A DNA stretch of 64,000 nucleotides from CAYPPG01 sp964412555. Lineage in GTDB: Bacteria; Hinthialibacterota; Hinthialibacteria; Hinthialibacterales; Hinthialibacteraceae. Both the position numbers and the translations under genes were made by a program. The notes below the pieces were generated by a model. That model was not told the DNA's origin and searched no databases. It saw nothing but the letters and a program-made list of their open reading frames with translations. Positions 52,445 through 60,918 of this stretch are shown in pieces (the stretch's first letter is position 1; every line of letters starts with the position of its first letter). The DNA is taken from positions 1 to 64,000 of the forward strand of contig CAYPPG010000010.1 of the NCBI GenBank assembly GCA_964412555.1, in the 5' to 3' direction.

Positions 52445-53575
52445 ATGAATGATAAAGGGAAGCAATGGCCGGATGAATGTAAAGAATTCAAAGATGAGCA
52501 AACGGGAGCGGCCGTTTGGCAATTGACGGATCAGCCTTGCATCAATCACAACCTTTATTTTCTGACGAGTTCTTTTATGCCGGATGAACGGTCAGTCATT
52601 TTTGCGAGTTTTCGGAATGGGACTCCCAATTTTTATCAAGCGGGATTTCCTGATGGACCGATTCGGCAACTAACCGATGCGAAGGAAATCAACAGTTTTT
52701 CTGGATGTATTTCCGGTGATGGCAAGGTGTTTTATTTTACAAAAGCCGGTGCGATTGTCGCTTTGGATTTAGGTGATTTGACGGAAACCGTCTTGGCCGA
52801 TTATCCGGACGGTAAATTGGGTGAAGTGGACATTTCTCCTGATGGGAAATGGTTGGTTTCAGCAATACGTCTTGAAAGTGGACATGGGATTGTTGTTTGC
52901 GCTGCCGATGGTAAGCAGTCGTCGATTATTTATCGCAGTGAAGATGTTCTCATTCATCCCCAATTCCACCCGACGGATGCGGATTTGATCGAGTTCGCCA
53001 AAGACCCTGCGCCTCGTATGCATACGATTCGCCGCGATGGAAGTGAACTTTGCTGTTTGTATCAGCATACCAATCATGAGTACGTTGTGCATGAGAGTTG
53101 GTTGGGTGAAACCGGCGATCTCGTGTTCGTGTATTGGCCGTATGCGATCAAGCGAATGAAATTTCCTAAAAAATCAATCGATACGATTTCCGAGTTCAAT
53201 GCATGGCATGTCAGCTCCAGCCGGGATGGCCGTTTAATAATATGTGATACGAATCATCCGGATATCGGACTGCAACTCGTCGATGGGAAATCGGGGAAGC
53301 GCCGCACGATTTGTTGTCCGCAAAGCAGCAATTCCGGTTCGCAGTGGAAGAAAACCCGCTACGCCGAGAAGGAGGATTTCGAAGCGGCCGCCAAAGCCGC
53401 TTCTACCAACCTTGATACCCAGTTGTCCTATATGGATATGAAAACAGATACGGTTTATGGGCCGCAATGGACGCATCCGCATCCCTCTTTCAGTCCATCA
53501 TGCCGCTATGCGGCGTTTACCAGCAACCGCACCGGATATTCGCAAATGTATGTGGTTGAGATTCCCGATTTTTAA
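52445..53575 (+). CDS. TolB-type propeller protein resembling oligogalacturonate lyase (PL22)
   Basis: ATG 52445 (GGGAAGG nine bases upstream) gives 376 residues without a signal peptide. Repeated blades of the TolB/WD40-like type are visible: WQLTDQPCINHNLYF, GGTP-like NGTPNFYQAGFPDG, LTDAKEINSFSG, ISPDGKWLV. A His/Trp-rich segment, HTNHEYVVHESWLGETGDLVFVYWPYAIK (in part, about 203-232), is followed by THPHPSFSPSCRYAAFTSNRTGYSQMYVVEIP at the end. PL22 oligogalacturonide lyases and similar propellers carry such His-containing, metal-binding segments. I infer a cytoplasmic oligouronide lyase or a relative. The convergent CPBP gene overlaps its stop. Confidence 0.65.
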   Translation: MNDKGKQWPDECKEFKDEQTGAAVWQLTDQPCINHNLYFLTSSFMPDERSVIFASFRNGTPNFYQAGFPDGPIRQLTDAKEINSFSGCISGDGKVFYFTKAGAIVALDLGDLTETVLADYPDGKLGEVDISPDGKWLVSAIRLESGHGIVVCAADGKQSSIIYRSEDVLIHPQFHPTDADLIEFAKDPAPRMHTIRRDGSELCCLYQHTNHEYVVHESWLGETGDLVFVYWPYAIKRMKFPKKSIDTISEFNAWHVSSSRDGRLIICDTNHPDIGLQLVDGKSGKRRTICCPQSSNSGSQWKKTRYAEKEDFEAAAKAASTNLDTQLSYMDMKTDTVYGPQWTHPHPSFSPSCRYAAFTSNRTGYSQMYVVEIPDF

Positions 53576-54066
53576 TTGAAGAAATAGAACAACGCGAAAA
53601 TAATGGCATTGTGCAAGGCATGAACGATGGTGGTGACGCGATAGGCCTTGAACCAGTTTTCTTTGCGGCAGAAGAGAAAACAGCTGGCCAGAATCCAACC
53701 GACACCGATGGATTGGATCACATAATGTAGTCCATAAGTAGCATGCAAAATACCAAACCAGATAGCCGCCCAGATAAGTTGCATAAAAGGAGGTTTCTTT
53801 TGCCATCTCGCTACGATGATGGGAAGCCATTGGCCGAAAGCGGTCATAGGAATCGGTTTTCCGATGACCACTGTAAAAGCGCCGATGGTTCCCAAATCTT
53901 GAATCAATTTTACATGAAACCCTAAAGATTCAATAAAATGAAAAGGGTGAAATAAATTGGACAATACATAATTGGCGATTACGGCACAAGCGGTAAATCC
54001 AAGGATTTGTGATACTTCCGACCATTGTCTCAGTTCGGGGCATTCCCCGTCTCGAAAAAGCGGCAT
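53572..54066 (-). CDS. CPBP-like membrane protein lacking the EExxR motif
   Basis: The 164-residue protein has four to five membrane helices. WFGILHATYG (about 107-116) and RVTTIVHALHNAIIFA (about 143-158) match motifs 2 and 3 of CPBP/CAAX-type intramembrane proteases (FxxxH and HxxxN). Motif 1 (EExxxR) is not seen in the available length, so the protein is either a divergent or a non-proteolytic member. It starts nine bases after the malic-enzyme stop, same strand. No strong ribosome site is present. Confidence 0.6.
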   Translation of the reverse strand: MPLFRDGECPELRQWSEVSQILGFTACAVIANYVLSNLFHPFHFIESLGFHVKLIQDLGTIGAFTVVIGKPIPMTAFGQWLPIIVARWQKKPPFMQLIWAAIWFGILHATYGLHYVIQSIGVGWILASCFLFCRKENWFKAYRVTTIVHALHNAIIFALFYFFN

Positions 54067-54075
54067 TTATTCTTT

Positions 54076-55494
54076 CTACTTTCTTTTTCTTCTTGCGACA
54101 CCTGTCTCGATGGCGGCTTTAGCAACCGCATTGGCAACCGATTTGAATACGCGGCGGTCGAATACGCTGGGGATGATATACTCTTCCGCGAGTTCTTTTG
54201 TAGCAATCGTATCGGCGATCGCCCGTGCGGCGGCGACTTTCATTTCTTCATTGATTTCCGAGGCCTGAACGTTCAAGGCTCCCCGGAATATGCCCGGGAA
54301 ACAGAGGACATTGTTGATCTGATTCGGATAATCCGACCGTCCTGTGGCCATAATGCGGCAGTGGCCGGCGGCTGTCTCGGGGGCGATTTCCGGATCCGGA
54401 TTCGCCAAAGCAAATACTATGGGATCGCGCGCCATGGATTTCAAGGCTTCTAAAGGAAACGTATTGGGGCCGGAAAGTCCTAAAAAGACGTCTGCATGAT
54501 TGGCGGCGTCCTTGATCGAGCCTTGCAGACCTTTCGGATTCGTGTTTTCGGCGAACCATTGCTTGGCGACGTTCATCCCGGCTTCCCGTCCTTTGTAAAT
54601 GATCCCTGACCGGTCCACACCGATGATATGCCGCACTCCCATGTTCATCATCATTTTCGTGCAAGCGACGCCGGCGGCACCGACGCCGAGAATGACGACT
54701 TTGATTTCGGACATGGTTTTGTGGACGAGTTTCAAGGCGTTGATCAGGGCTGCAGAGACCACGACGGCGGTTCCATGCTGGTCGTCATGGAAAACGGGAA
54801 TATCCAGTTTTTCTTTCAGTCGTTCCTCTATCTCGAAACAGCGGGGAGCGGAGATATCTTCAAGATTCACGCCTCCGAAACCGGGGGAGAGGGCTTCGAC
54901 AGTTCTGATGATTTCTTCGGTATCCTTTGTTTTCAGGCAGATCGGGAAAGCGTCCACTTCGCCGAATTCTTTGAAGAGCATCGCTTTTCCCTCCATGACC
55001 GGCATGGCCGCTTCCGGACCGATGTCGCCTAATCCCAACACGGCGGTGCCGTCTGTGACGATAGCAACACAGTTTTTCTTGATGGTAAGATTGTAGGCGG
55101 ACTGCTTATCCTCCGCGATGGCGCGGCACACGCGAGCGACACCGGGGGTATACGCTTGAGAGAGAGTGTCGCGTGTATTGACAGGAACTTTGTTTTCCAC
55201 GCTGATTTTCCCACCCAGGTGTAGAAGGAACACCCGGTCCGATACACTGCGAACTTTGATTCCGGATATTTTTTTTATTTCCTGGACGATTTGCTCTGCA
55301 TGATCCTCTCCGCGTGTATCGATAGTCAAGTCGCGTGTTAGGACATCTTTTGTGACACGGACAATATCGACGGCTCCGAGATTCCCTCCCAACTCTCCGA
55401 TCACGGTCGCGACTTTTGCGAAATGACCGGGAGTATTGTCGATTTCCATACGAATGGTAATTCGGTGACTTGGACCGATAGGAATATCAGACAT
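54076..55494 (-). CDS. NAD(P)-dependent malic enzyme with N-terminal ACT domain
   Basis: ATG 55494 (AAGGAG nine bases upstream) gives 472 residues. Residues about 8-80 are an ACT domain (RITIRMEIDNTPGHFAKVATVIGELGGNLGAVDIV, in part). The malic enzyme follows: YTPGVARVCRAI (about 114-125, Tyr motif), VTDGTAVLGLGDIGPEAAMPVMEGKA (in part), VFHDDQHGTA (Asp metal ligands, about 233-242) and the NAD(P) motif VVILGVGAAGVACTKMMMNMG (in part, about 267-285). It decarboxylates malate to pyruvate. ACT-domain malic enzymes are usual in Firmicutes and PVC-like bacteria; the ACT domain may bind amino acids. It is followed directly by the CPBP-like gene. Confidence 0.93.
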   Translation of the reverse strand: MSDIPIGPSHRITIRMEIDNTPGHFAKVATVIGELGGNLGAVDIVRVTKDVLTRDLTIDTRGEDHAEQIVQEIKKISGIKVRSVSDRVFLLHLGGKISVENKVPVNTRDTLSQAYTPGVARVCRAIAEDKQSAYNLTIKKNCVAIVTDGTAVLGLGDIGPEAAMPVMEGKAMLFKEFGEVDAFPICLKTKDTEEIIRTVEALSPGFGGVNLEDISAPRCFEIEERLKEKLDIPVFHDDQHGTAVVVSAALINALKLVHKTMSEIKVVILGVGAAGVACTKMMMNMGVRHIIGVDRSGIIYKGREAGMNVAKQWFAENTNPKGLQGSIKDAANHADVFLGLSGPNTFPLEALKSMARDPIVFALANPDPEIAPETAAGHCRIMATGRSDYPNQINNVLCFPGIFRGALNVQASEINEEMKVAAARAIADTIATKELAEEYIIPSVFDRRVFKSVANAVAKAAIETGVARRKRK

Positions 55495-55816
55495 CTGTGT
55501 TACTCCTTCGTGTTGAAAATTCATGCACGTCATACCCAACATGCGAAATCAATAGCATTGCACATTACAAATAATAGAAAAATGGAAAAAGGAAAAGGGG
55601 TGGAGAGAATTGGGGGAAGCCACAGTTGAACATTTTTATCGAGAGTGGAACTTTTCCCTGGGGGGAAAGCGACAATACATAAAGCTGAGTTCCATAATTT
55701 GAACAGTAGAAAGGAGGTTGAGAAACTTGGAATCATATTCTGTTCGTTATATGATGTGATGCATTTTTATTGTAGGGATGAAGTGTTGTGTCGATTCAAA
55801 AACCAAAGGAAGGTAC
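55495..55816. other. Intergenic stretch
   Basis: About 320 bases between divergent genes. A GGGGAAAG-rich segment (55660-55690) and an AGAAAGGAGG site at 55709 are present, but the frame after it (about 15 codons) is not convincing. No known regulator site seen. Confidence 0.4.
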
Positions 55817-56449
55817 ATGATGAAATTTTTTCTAAGCAAGAGTATTTTTTTATTTGTTTTCGTTTTGCCGATTTTCGCCGAAGAACTCCCTCTGACGGAT
55901 GAACTGAAAGAAATTCGCGAACCAGATGTCATTTTTGTTCCCACGCCGCAATTTGTCGTTGACAAAATGCTCGAATTGGCGAAGGTGAAAAAAGACGATG
56001 TGGTTTACGATCTTGGGTGCGGGGATGGTCGTATCGTTGTGACCGCCGCCAAGAAATACGGATGCAAAGGATACGGTTTCGATATCGATCCGAAACGAGT
56101 GAAAGAGTCACGAAAAAATGTTCGTGAGAACGAAGTCGGCGATTTGGTGCATATTGAACAGAAAGATATTTTTACTTTGGACCTAAGCAAAGCGAACGTT
56201 GTTACATTGTATTTATTGCCAAGTTTGAACGTGAAATTGATTCCGCAGTTGGAGAAATTGAAACCCGGTTCGCGAATCGTCTCTCACGATTTCGACATGA
56301 AGGGAGTGATCCCGGATAAGGTCATTACGGTTACAAAAGATTCGGTAAAAGAGCAAGAAACCGTTGATTATGATGATTTTGAGAGTGCTGGTGAACATAC
56401 CATCTATCTGTGGACTGTTCCGCTGAAAAAGGAAAAAGAAGAAAAGTAA
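55817..56449 (+). CDS. Exported class I SAM-dependent methyltransferase
   Basis: ATG 55817 (GGAAGG site) gives 210 residues. A clear signal peptide (about 1-21, LFVFVLPIFAEE) precedes a Rossmann methyltransferase: VVYDLGCGDGRIVVTAAKKYG (motif I, about 62-82), YGFDIDPKRV (motif II), and VVTLYLLPSLN with LKPGSRIVSHDFDM. The pattern is that of a family of signal-peptide-bearing methyltransferases in several bacterial phyla. SAM is cytoplasmic, so an exported form either works before export, uses exported SAM or has another ligand. The target is unknown. A repeat array follows. Confidence 0.8.
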   Translation: MMKFFLSKSIFLFVFVLPIFAEELPLTDELKEIREPDVIFVPTPQFVVDKMLELAKVKKDDVVYDLGCGDGRIVVTAAKKYGCKGYGFDIDPKRVKESRKNVRENEVGDLVHIEQKDIFTLDLSKANVVTLYLLPSLNVKLIPQLEKLKPGSRIVSHDFDMKGVIPDKVITVTKDSVKEQETVDYDDFESAGEHTIYLWTVPLKKEKEEK

Positions 56450-56467
56450 GATTGAAATCGATAATTT

Positions 56468-56562
56468 ATGGGTAGGGATGTTTGTGCTCCCAATAAAATG
56501 CGGGTAGGGATGCCCGCGCTCCGACCCAAAAAAGATGCGGGCAGGGATGCCTGCGCTCCGAC
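56468..56562. repeat. Three-unit tandem palindromic repeat
   Basis: Three units of about 37 bases start at 56468, 56498 and 56535. Each has GGGTAGGGATG or GGGCAGGGATG and then CCCGCGCTCC or CTGCGCTCC. Within each, GCGGG pairs with CCCGC. The units are imperfect copies; the first is the most divergent. Confidence 0.65.
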
Positions 56563-56693
56563 GATGAAAAAGAGTAATGCCATAAGTGGGGGGTGTATTG
56601 TAAAATAGATGTGTATTATCATTTATTGGATAGACCGCACCAAAAAAGTATGATATGATATGGACGATAATTTTGAGGAGGTAATCGTCTCGT

Positions 56694-57284
56694 ATGAAGT
56701 TATCGGCATTTACTCTCATTGAGCTTCTCATAGTTGTCGCCATCATAGGGATTCTTGCGGCCATTGCCGTTCCAAATTTCTTGAATGCTCAAATTCGTGC
56801 GAAGATCGCACGTTCCGAAGCCGATGCCCAAGCGATTGGTACTGCTTTGGAAATGTACAAGATGGATACGAATGAATATCCACCGGATGCGCGTTCGGGT
56901 ATTTATTCTCACTTCTCTTTACAATGGGGAAGTGAACCCTCTTCGGGAAGGCACCTCACGACTCCTGTTGCATATATGGCTTCGATTCCTGCCGATCCGT
57001 TCAACAGTCAAACCGCCTGGGAAGGCTGGACCCCCTTCGGGAATGCCAAAGACACAGATGAAAAGGGGATGTATTTTCTAAATCGAAAATTCAACGAAGG
57101 TGTCAATTCGTGGGAACCGGGGTTGCCATATGAACATTTGTTTCGTGGCGCGAACTGGCATATCTATTCGATTGGTCCTTCGACGATGTACGGGTGGCGC
57201 GCTGAACTGACAGCATGCTGGCTCATGCCTTATGATTCGTCCAATGGCCTTACCAGCCGAGGAGGGATTTGGCGTATCGGTTGA
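56694..57284 (+). CDS. GspG-like pseudopilin
   Basis: ATG 56694 follows GAGGAGGTAA. The 196-residue protein has a very short leader (MKLSA) then FTLIELLIVV and AIIGILAAIAVPNFLNAQIRAKI. The globular part contains the IYSIGPS motif and ends in YDSSNGLTSRGGI. The GspG-like C-terminus is shared with 2223, 4999 and 58210. The leader lacks the usual Gly before Phe; cleavage would follow Ala. It lies about 87 bases before a secreted VxxW-tail protein gene. Confidence 0.85.
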   Translation: MKLSAFTLIELLIVVAIIGILAAIAVPNFLNAQIRAKIARSEADAQAIGTALEMYKMDTNEYPPDARSGIYSHFSLQWGSEPSSGRHLTTPVAYMASIPADPFNSQTAWEGWTPFGNAKDTDEKGMYFLNRKFNEGVNSWEPGLPYEHLFRGANWHIYSIGPSTMYGWRAELTACWLMPYDSSNGLTSRGGIWRIG

Positions 57285-57370
57285 GGATTTGATAGGTTGT
57301 TCAGCCATGAATGATGTAGAGTAGACGGATTCGTCTACCATTGAGATATTTTTATGTGAGGAGGAAAGAA

Positions 57371-58168
57371 ATGAATATCCGCACAAGTACAATATTGATT
57401 GTTGTATCGGTTTCTTTGCTTTTTACCTCGATGGCATTCTCTCAGATTGCGGTGATCGATTTCGATGGGACGATGGGTGGGGAAGATTATGAGTTGGGCT
57501 GGATCGAAGGTTCTGCGGATGCGAATGGATATTGGATGACGAACGCCTTGGTAGAAGAAGCGTATTCCGTAATTGTCAATCCGGATAATTCCTACAACAA
57601 AGTCTTGCAATTGGGAATGCAGGATCAAAATGCAGTCGGAGGGACGCCATGGGCAATGTATGTCTTGAATGATGACTCTCTCCTTCGTGAAGATGTTTAT
57701 CTTCAAGTGGATGTTTTGTTTGCAGATGATTCTGCTTTTATAGCACAAGGAATCACATTAGCCGGCTCGTTTTCGTCTCCATTGGGGAATTTTGGAGCCA
57801 ATCAAGTTCTCGTAGTCAACGATTCCAATGTCGATGTGTTCGATGCTCGAGACGGCGCAATCTACACAAATGATGTTGAAGTGGTACCTGAAGTCAATGT
57901 TTGGTACCGTTATAATATTGTCGCCAATGTTCCATCCGAAACATATGATTTTCTGCTAACCAATTTATCTACCGGAGAAGAGTTTCCAATCGCTACCGGG
58001 TATGCTTTTCGAGGGGATACGGCATTGCAAGCAGGCGAAGGACTTGGCGTCATTGCGATGTGGAATACGAATACCGACCAATGGTATGGACGTACCTACC
58101 TCGATAACATCATTCTTTCGAACGAACCGATAGAGGGAACGAAAGTAAGGAGTTGGATGCTTCATTGA
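57371..58168 (+). CDS. Secreted protein with VxxW C-terminal tail
   Basis: ATG 57371 (AGGAGGAAAGAA upstream) gives 265 residues. A signal peptide (to about residue 24, AFSQ) precedes a beta-rich domain with FDGTMGGEDYELGWIEGSADANGYW (in part) and DNIILSNEP, like LamG or choice-of-anchor domains. It ends in KVRSWMLH, the shared tail pattern with His as the last residue. It lies between two pseudopilin genes and is probably co-transcribed with both. Function unknown. Confidence 0.75.
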   Translation: MNIRTSTILIVVSVSLLFTSMAFSQIAVIDFDGTMGGEDYELGWIEGSADANGYWMTNALVEEAYSVIVNPDNSYNKVLQLGMQDQNAVGGTPWAMYVLNDDSLLREDVYLQVDVLFADDSAFIAQGITLAGSFSSPLGNFGANQVLVVNDSNVDVFDARDGAIYTNDVEVVPEVNVWYRYNIVANVPSETYDFLLTNLSTGEEFPIATGYAFRGDTALQAGEGLGVIAMWNTNTDQWYGRTYLDNIILSNEPIEGTKVRSWMLH

Positions 58169-58209
58169 TGATGGCAAAGTATTGCTGATCAAAATCGGGA
58201 GAAGGCAAT

Positions 58210-58893
58210 GTGAAATATTCTGCTTTTACTCTGATCGAACTTCTTATCGTTGTGGCCATTATTGGAATATTGGCAGCGATTGCGGTTCCCAATTTCTTGA
58301 ATGCCCAAACTCGCGCTAAAATTGCCCGTGAACTTTCGGACATGAAAGCGATCTCGATGGGCGCCCAGCAAATTCAATTGGATACAGGCCATATGCTCAT
58401 CGATCCGTGGGATGACGATACGGAGGAAGGTGACCGTATCGTGCTGGAAGTCTTCGGAGGCGTTGGGTATGAACCGGATAACGCAGCCAGGCATACTACG
58501 CATATTCTTGCGGCGTTAACCTCACCGGTTTCCTATTTATCTTCGATTCCGATTGATCCCTTTTTGGAGAAAAGTGTTATCGATGTGACTCAGCGCGGTT
58601 TTGGCAGTTCCTTGACGACTTACTTATATGTCGACGTCGATCCGAAAATTCCCCTGACCGGCAGTAACAACAATAATATGAATCTTGCCGCGCTTGAATT
58701 GCCGGTGTGTGAATATCTAGGCATTCAACCGTTGAAGATGGGGGATTTTGCCGTCTGCGGAGTCGGCCCGGATGGCATTCTCGGTTCCGCCGCGGGGATC
58801 AATCCGGATCGCGGTGTGCCTTACGATTCGAGTAACGGGTTGATGAGTGTGGGGGATGTGTATATGCGGAATGGGGGGAGTGTGAATCGGTAG
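58210..58893 (+). CDS. GspG-like pseudopilin
   Basis: The start is GTG 58210 behind GGGAGAAGG. The 227-residue protein starts MKYSAFTLIELLIVVAI, with the AIIGILAAIAVPNFLNAQTRAKI helix. The globular part has a CGVGPDGILG motif near residue 182 and ends YDSSNGLMSVGDVYMRNGG. It follows the secreted protein at 57371 after 41 bases. The leader ends in Ala, not Gly, as in 56694. Part of the second pseudopilin/secreted-protein cluster. Confidence 0.85.
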   Translation: MKYSAFTLIELLIVVAIIGILAAIAVPNFLNAQTRAKIARELSDMKAISMGAQQIQLDTGHMLIDPWDDDTEEGDRIVLEVFGGVGYEPDNAARHTTHILAALTSPVSYLSSIPIDPFLEKSVIDVTQRGFGSSLTTYLYVDVDPKIPLTGSNNNNMNLAALELPVCEYLGIQPLKMGDFAVCGVGPDGILGSAAGINPDRGVPYDSSNGLMSVGDVYMRNGGSVNR

Positions 58894-59052
58894 TTGATCC
58901 GGTTCGATTGCATTGAAACGGTTTGTGAAGTGCGGTAGGGTTTCGCGGGTTAAGGCGTTTATGCTCATGAATGTTTCCCTTTGTCGCCCCCCCTATCCCC
59001 CCAAGAATGGAGGGAAAGTATATTTACTTTGATTATGAACTTACCATTGCTA

Positions 59053-59149
59053 AAGCCAGGGCAGACTTCGCTTGCCCTTGGGTACCCGATGATGTTTTTT
59101 CTTTGTCACACCAAAGCCAGGGCAGACTTCGCTTGGTCTGGGTTCCCGC
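59053..59149. repeat. Two copies of a dispersed palindrome
   Basis: GCCAGGGCA, GACTTCGCT, TGCCCTTGG at about 59055-59077, and GCCAGGGCAGACTTCGCTTGGTCTGGG at about 59116-59142. Both share the AGACTTCGCTT loop with 23482-23508 (opposite orientation). They lie between the pilin gene and the convergent nadA gene. Confidence 0.65.
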
Positions 59150-59157
59150 TTTTTTTT

Positions 59158-60195
59158 TTACTGAATTTCAAGCATTCGGTCGATTGCTTTTCGTGCCCGT
59201 TCGGCGATTTGTTCGTCTACTGTAACCTCATACACATCGTTTTCGAGGCTGTAGAGAATTTTTTCCAACGTGATTTTTCGCATATGCTGACAGAACATGT
59301 TGCAGGAACGGACAAAATCGATCTGGGGATATTCAGCGGCTAGGTTGGCGGCCATTTCGCATTCGGTGGCGAGATAGACCCGCTTTAACTTGGGGTGATT
59401 GGCGATGTATTTCGCCATTTGTGAAGTACTACCGTAATAATCGGCTTCGGCGAGTACTTGGGGTGAGCATTCCCAATGGACAAGGATTGCAGCTTCTTCG
59501 CTGTTTTTAGGGATATTGTGTTGTTCGCGAATTTCGCGAATGTGTTCCGGTTTGAATTGCTCGTGGACTTCACAGCGGCCGAAATTGTCGTCGTATTTTC
59601 CGGGATAAATCAGGTCGATTCCATGCGGATCTATATCGTGCTGCAAATTGGCTCCCATGAGAGAATCCGGGAAGAAAATCACTTGTTTGCTGTCGAACAC
59701 TTTGCTGGCGTGGAGGACGACTTCCAACCCGTTGGCAGAGGTGCAGCAGAAATCGCTTTCGGCTTTGATATCCGCATAGCTGTTTACGTATGTGACCACT
59801 GGCGCGTTGGGATAACGCCGGCGATAGGCGATTACATCCTGTGCTTTGAACGGTTCGGCCAGGCTGCAGCCCGCAGTTAGGTCGGCGATCAAAACTTTTT
59901 TGTCGGGACTCAATATTTTGGCGGTTTCCGCCATAAACAGGACGCCATCGAACAGAATAGTCGGTTTGTCGGATTGAGCCGCATAGCGGCTGAGCGCGAG
60001 AGAATCTCCTCGCTCTTTCTCGCCCGACAGTTGATAGACCAACGGTTCCATATAATTATGGCCTAAAAGTAGGACATTTTTCTCTTCTTTCAACTCGAAA
60101 ATCCTCGCGATGATATCTTTTTTGGCAAGGAATTCGATGTGCTGGTCCGGCATATGTTGTAAAGTCTGTTCGATTTTTTCCAATACGGCGCTCAT
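59158..60195 (-). CDS. nadA: Quinolinate synthase NadA
   Basis: ATG 60195 (GGAGAG four bases upstream) gives 345 residues, the usual length of NadA; the longer frame to 60267 lacks a ribosome site. Three conserved Cys for the [4Fe-4S] cluster are visible: CCTSANGLEVV, CEMAANLAAEYP and RSCNMFCQHM (about 130-285). LLGHNYMEP (about 52-60) and ILFDGVLFMAETAK also match. It condenses iminoaspartate with dihydroxyacetone phosphate to quinolinate for NAD synthesis. nadB and nadC are not in this window. Confidence 0.95.
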   Translation of the reverse strand: MSAVLEKIEQTLQHMPDQHIEFLAKKDIIARIFELKEEKNVLLLGHNYMEPLVYQLSGEKERGDSLALSRYAAQSDKPTILFDGVLFMAETAKILSPDKKVLIADLTAGCSLAEPFKAQDVIAYRRRYPNAPVVTYVNSYADIKAESDFCCTSANGLEVVLHASKVFDSKQVIFFPDSLMGANLQHDIDPHGIDLIYPGKYDDNFGRCEVHEQFKPEHIREIREQHNIPKNSEEAAILVHWECSPQVLAEADYYGSTSQMAKYIANHPKLKRVYLATECEMAANLAAEYPQIDFVRSCNMFCQHMRKITLEKILYSLENDVYEVTVDEQIAERARKAIDRMLEIQ

Positions 60196-60441
60196 CTGTC
60201 TCTCCAATGGTTGTGAAAACGGCTTCTCATAGAATACTAAAAAGTTTGAGCAAGCCAAGTGATTCACCTTAACTATCTTCTACCATAATAATATAGTTGA
60301 TTCGAAACTTTTTGCAACGCGCTTTGGCTTTTTTTGAAATATGCTCAGTTTCTTGACCCGTTAGTAGGATTTTTTTATTTCCATTATAATAATGAAGAAA
60401 GCATGTTGTGATCAAAAATCATAGAAATGAGGAACCCTCCG

Positions 60442-60918
60442 ATGCAGGAAACGATACCGAATAAACGAGTTGAAGAATATTTGGAACGATTGCATAAACT
60501 GTATTCGAATGTTTATGACTGGCTTTCCGGTTACGATCCAAAAGCAAAAATAAGAAAGGGAGAACCAGTGATGTTGGATGAAGAAACTGCTGGCCACTAT
60601 CCTGCTCCCACTCTTGAAATTGAACTCGGCAACGGTCGAAAATATAAGTTCGAACCGGTTGGTTGTGATATTATTGCTGCAGCGGGTCGTGTAGATTTGT
60701 GGTCTGATTTCGGCAGGGAAATTCTTGTTTATTTAGAAAAAAATCCTGAAATTTTGTCAATATTAAAAGTTGGCAACAGAACAGAATCAACATTTTCTCG
60801 GCAAATATCAAGTCAAGAAGATGTTGGTTGGATTTGGAATATACAAAGTCTTGATGAGGAAATGCCAATTTTGGATCGTTTTTCATTTCAAAGATTAATG
60901 GAGTATTTGGGAGAATGA
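60442..60918 (+). CDS. Unknown protein coupled to a HEPN gene
   Basis: ATG 60442 (GAGGAA site) gives 158 residues; the frame also opens at 60427. The N-terminal part is helical (VEEYLERLHKLYSNVYDWL), followed by a beta-rich part with LEIELGNGRKYKFEPVGCDIIAAAGRVDLWSDFG (in part) and a C-terminal helix. No signal peptide, no recognised family. It overlaps the HEPN gene by four bases (ATGA), so the two are translated together. That is the arrangement of a toxin and its antitoxin or partner. Inference only. Confidence 0.65.
   Translation: MQETIPNKRVEEYLERLHKLYSNVYDWLSGYDPKAKIRKGEPVMLDEETAGHYPAPTLEIELGNGRKYKFEPVGCDIIAAAGRVDLWSDFGREILVYLEKNPEILSILKVGNRTESTFSRQISSQEDVGWIWNIQSLDEEMPILDRFSFQRLMEYLGE

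Noticed and set aside
55645..55902. 85-codon frame before the exported methyltransferase
   Set aside because: It overlaps the real gene in another frame and has no ribosome site.
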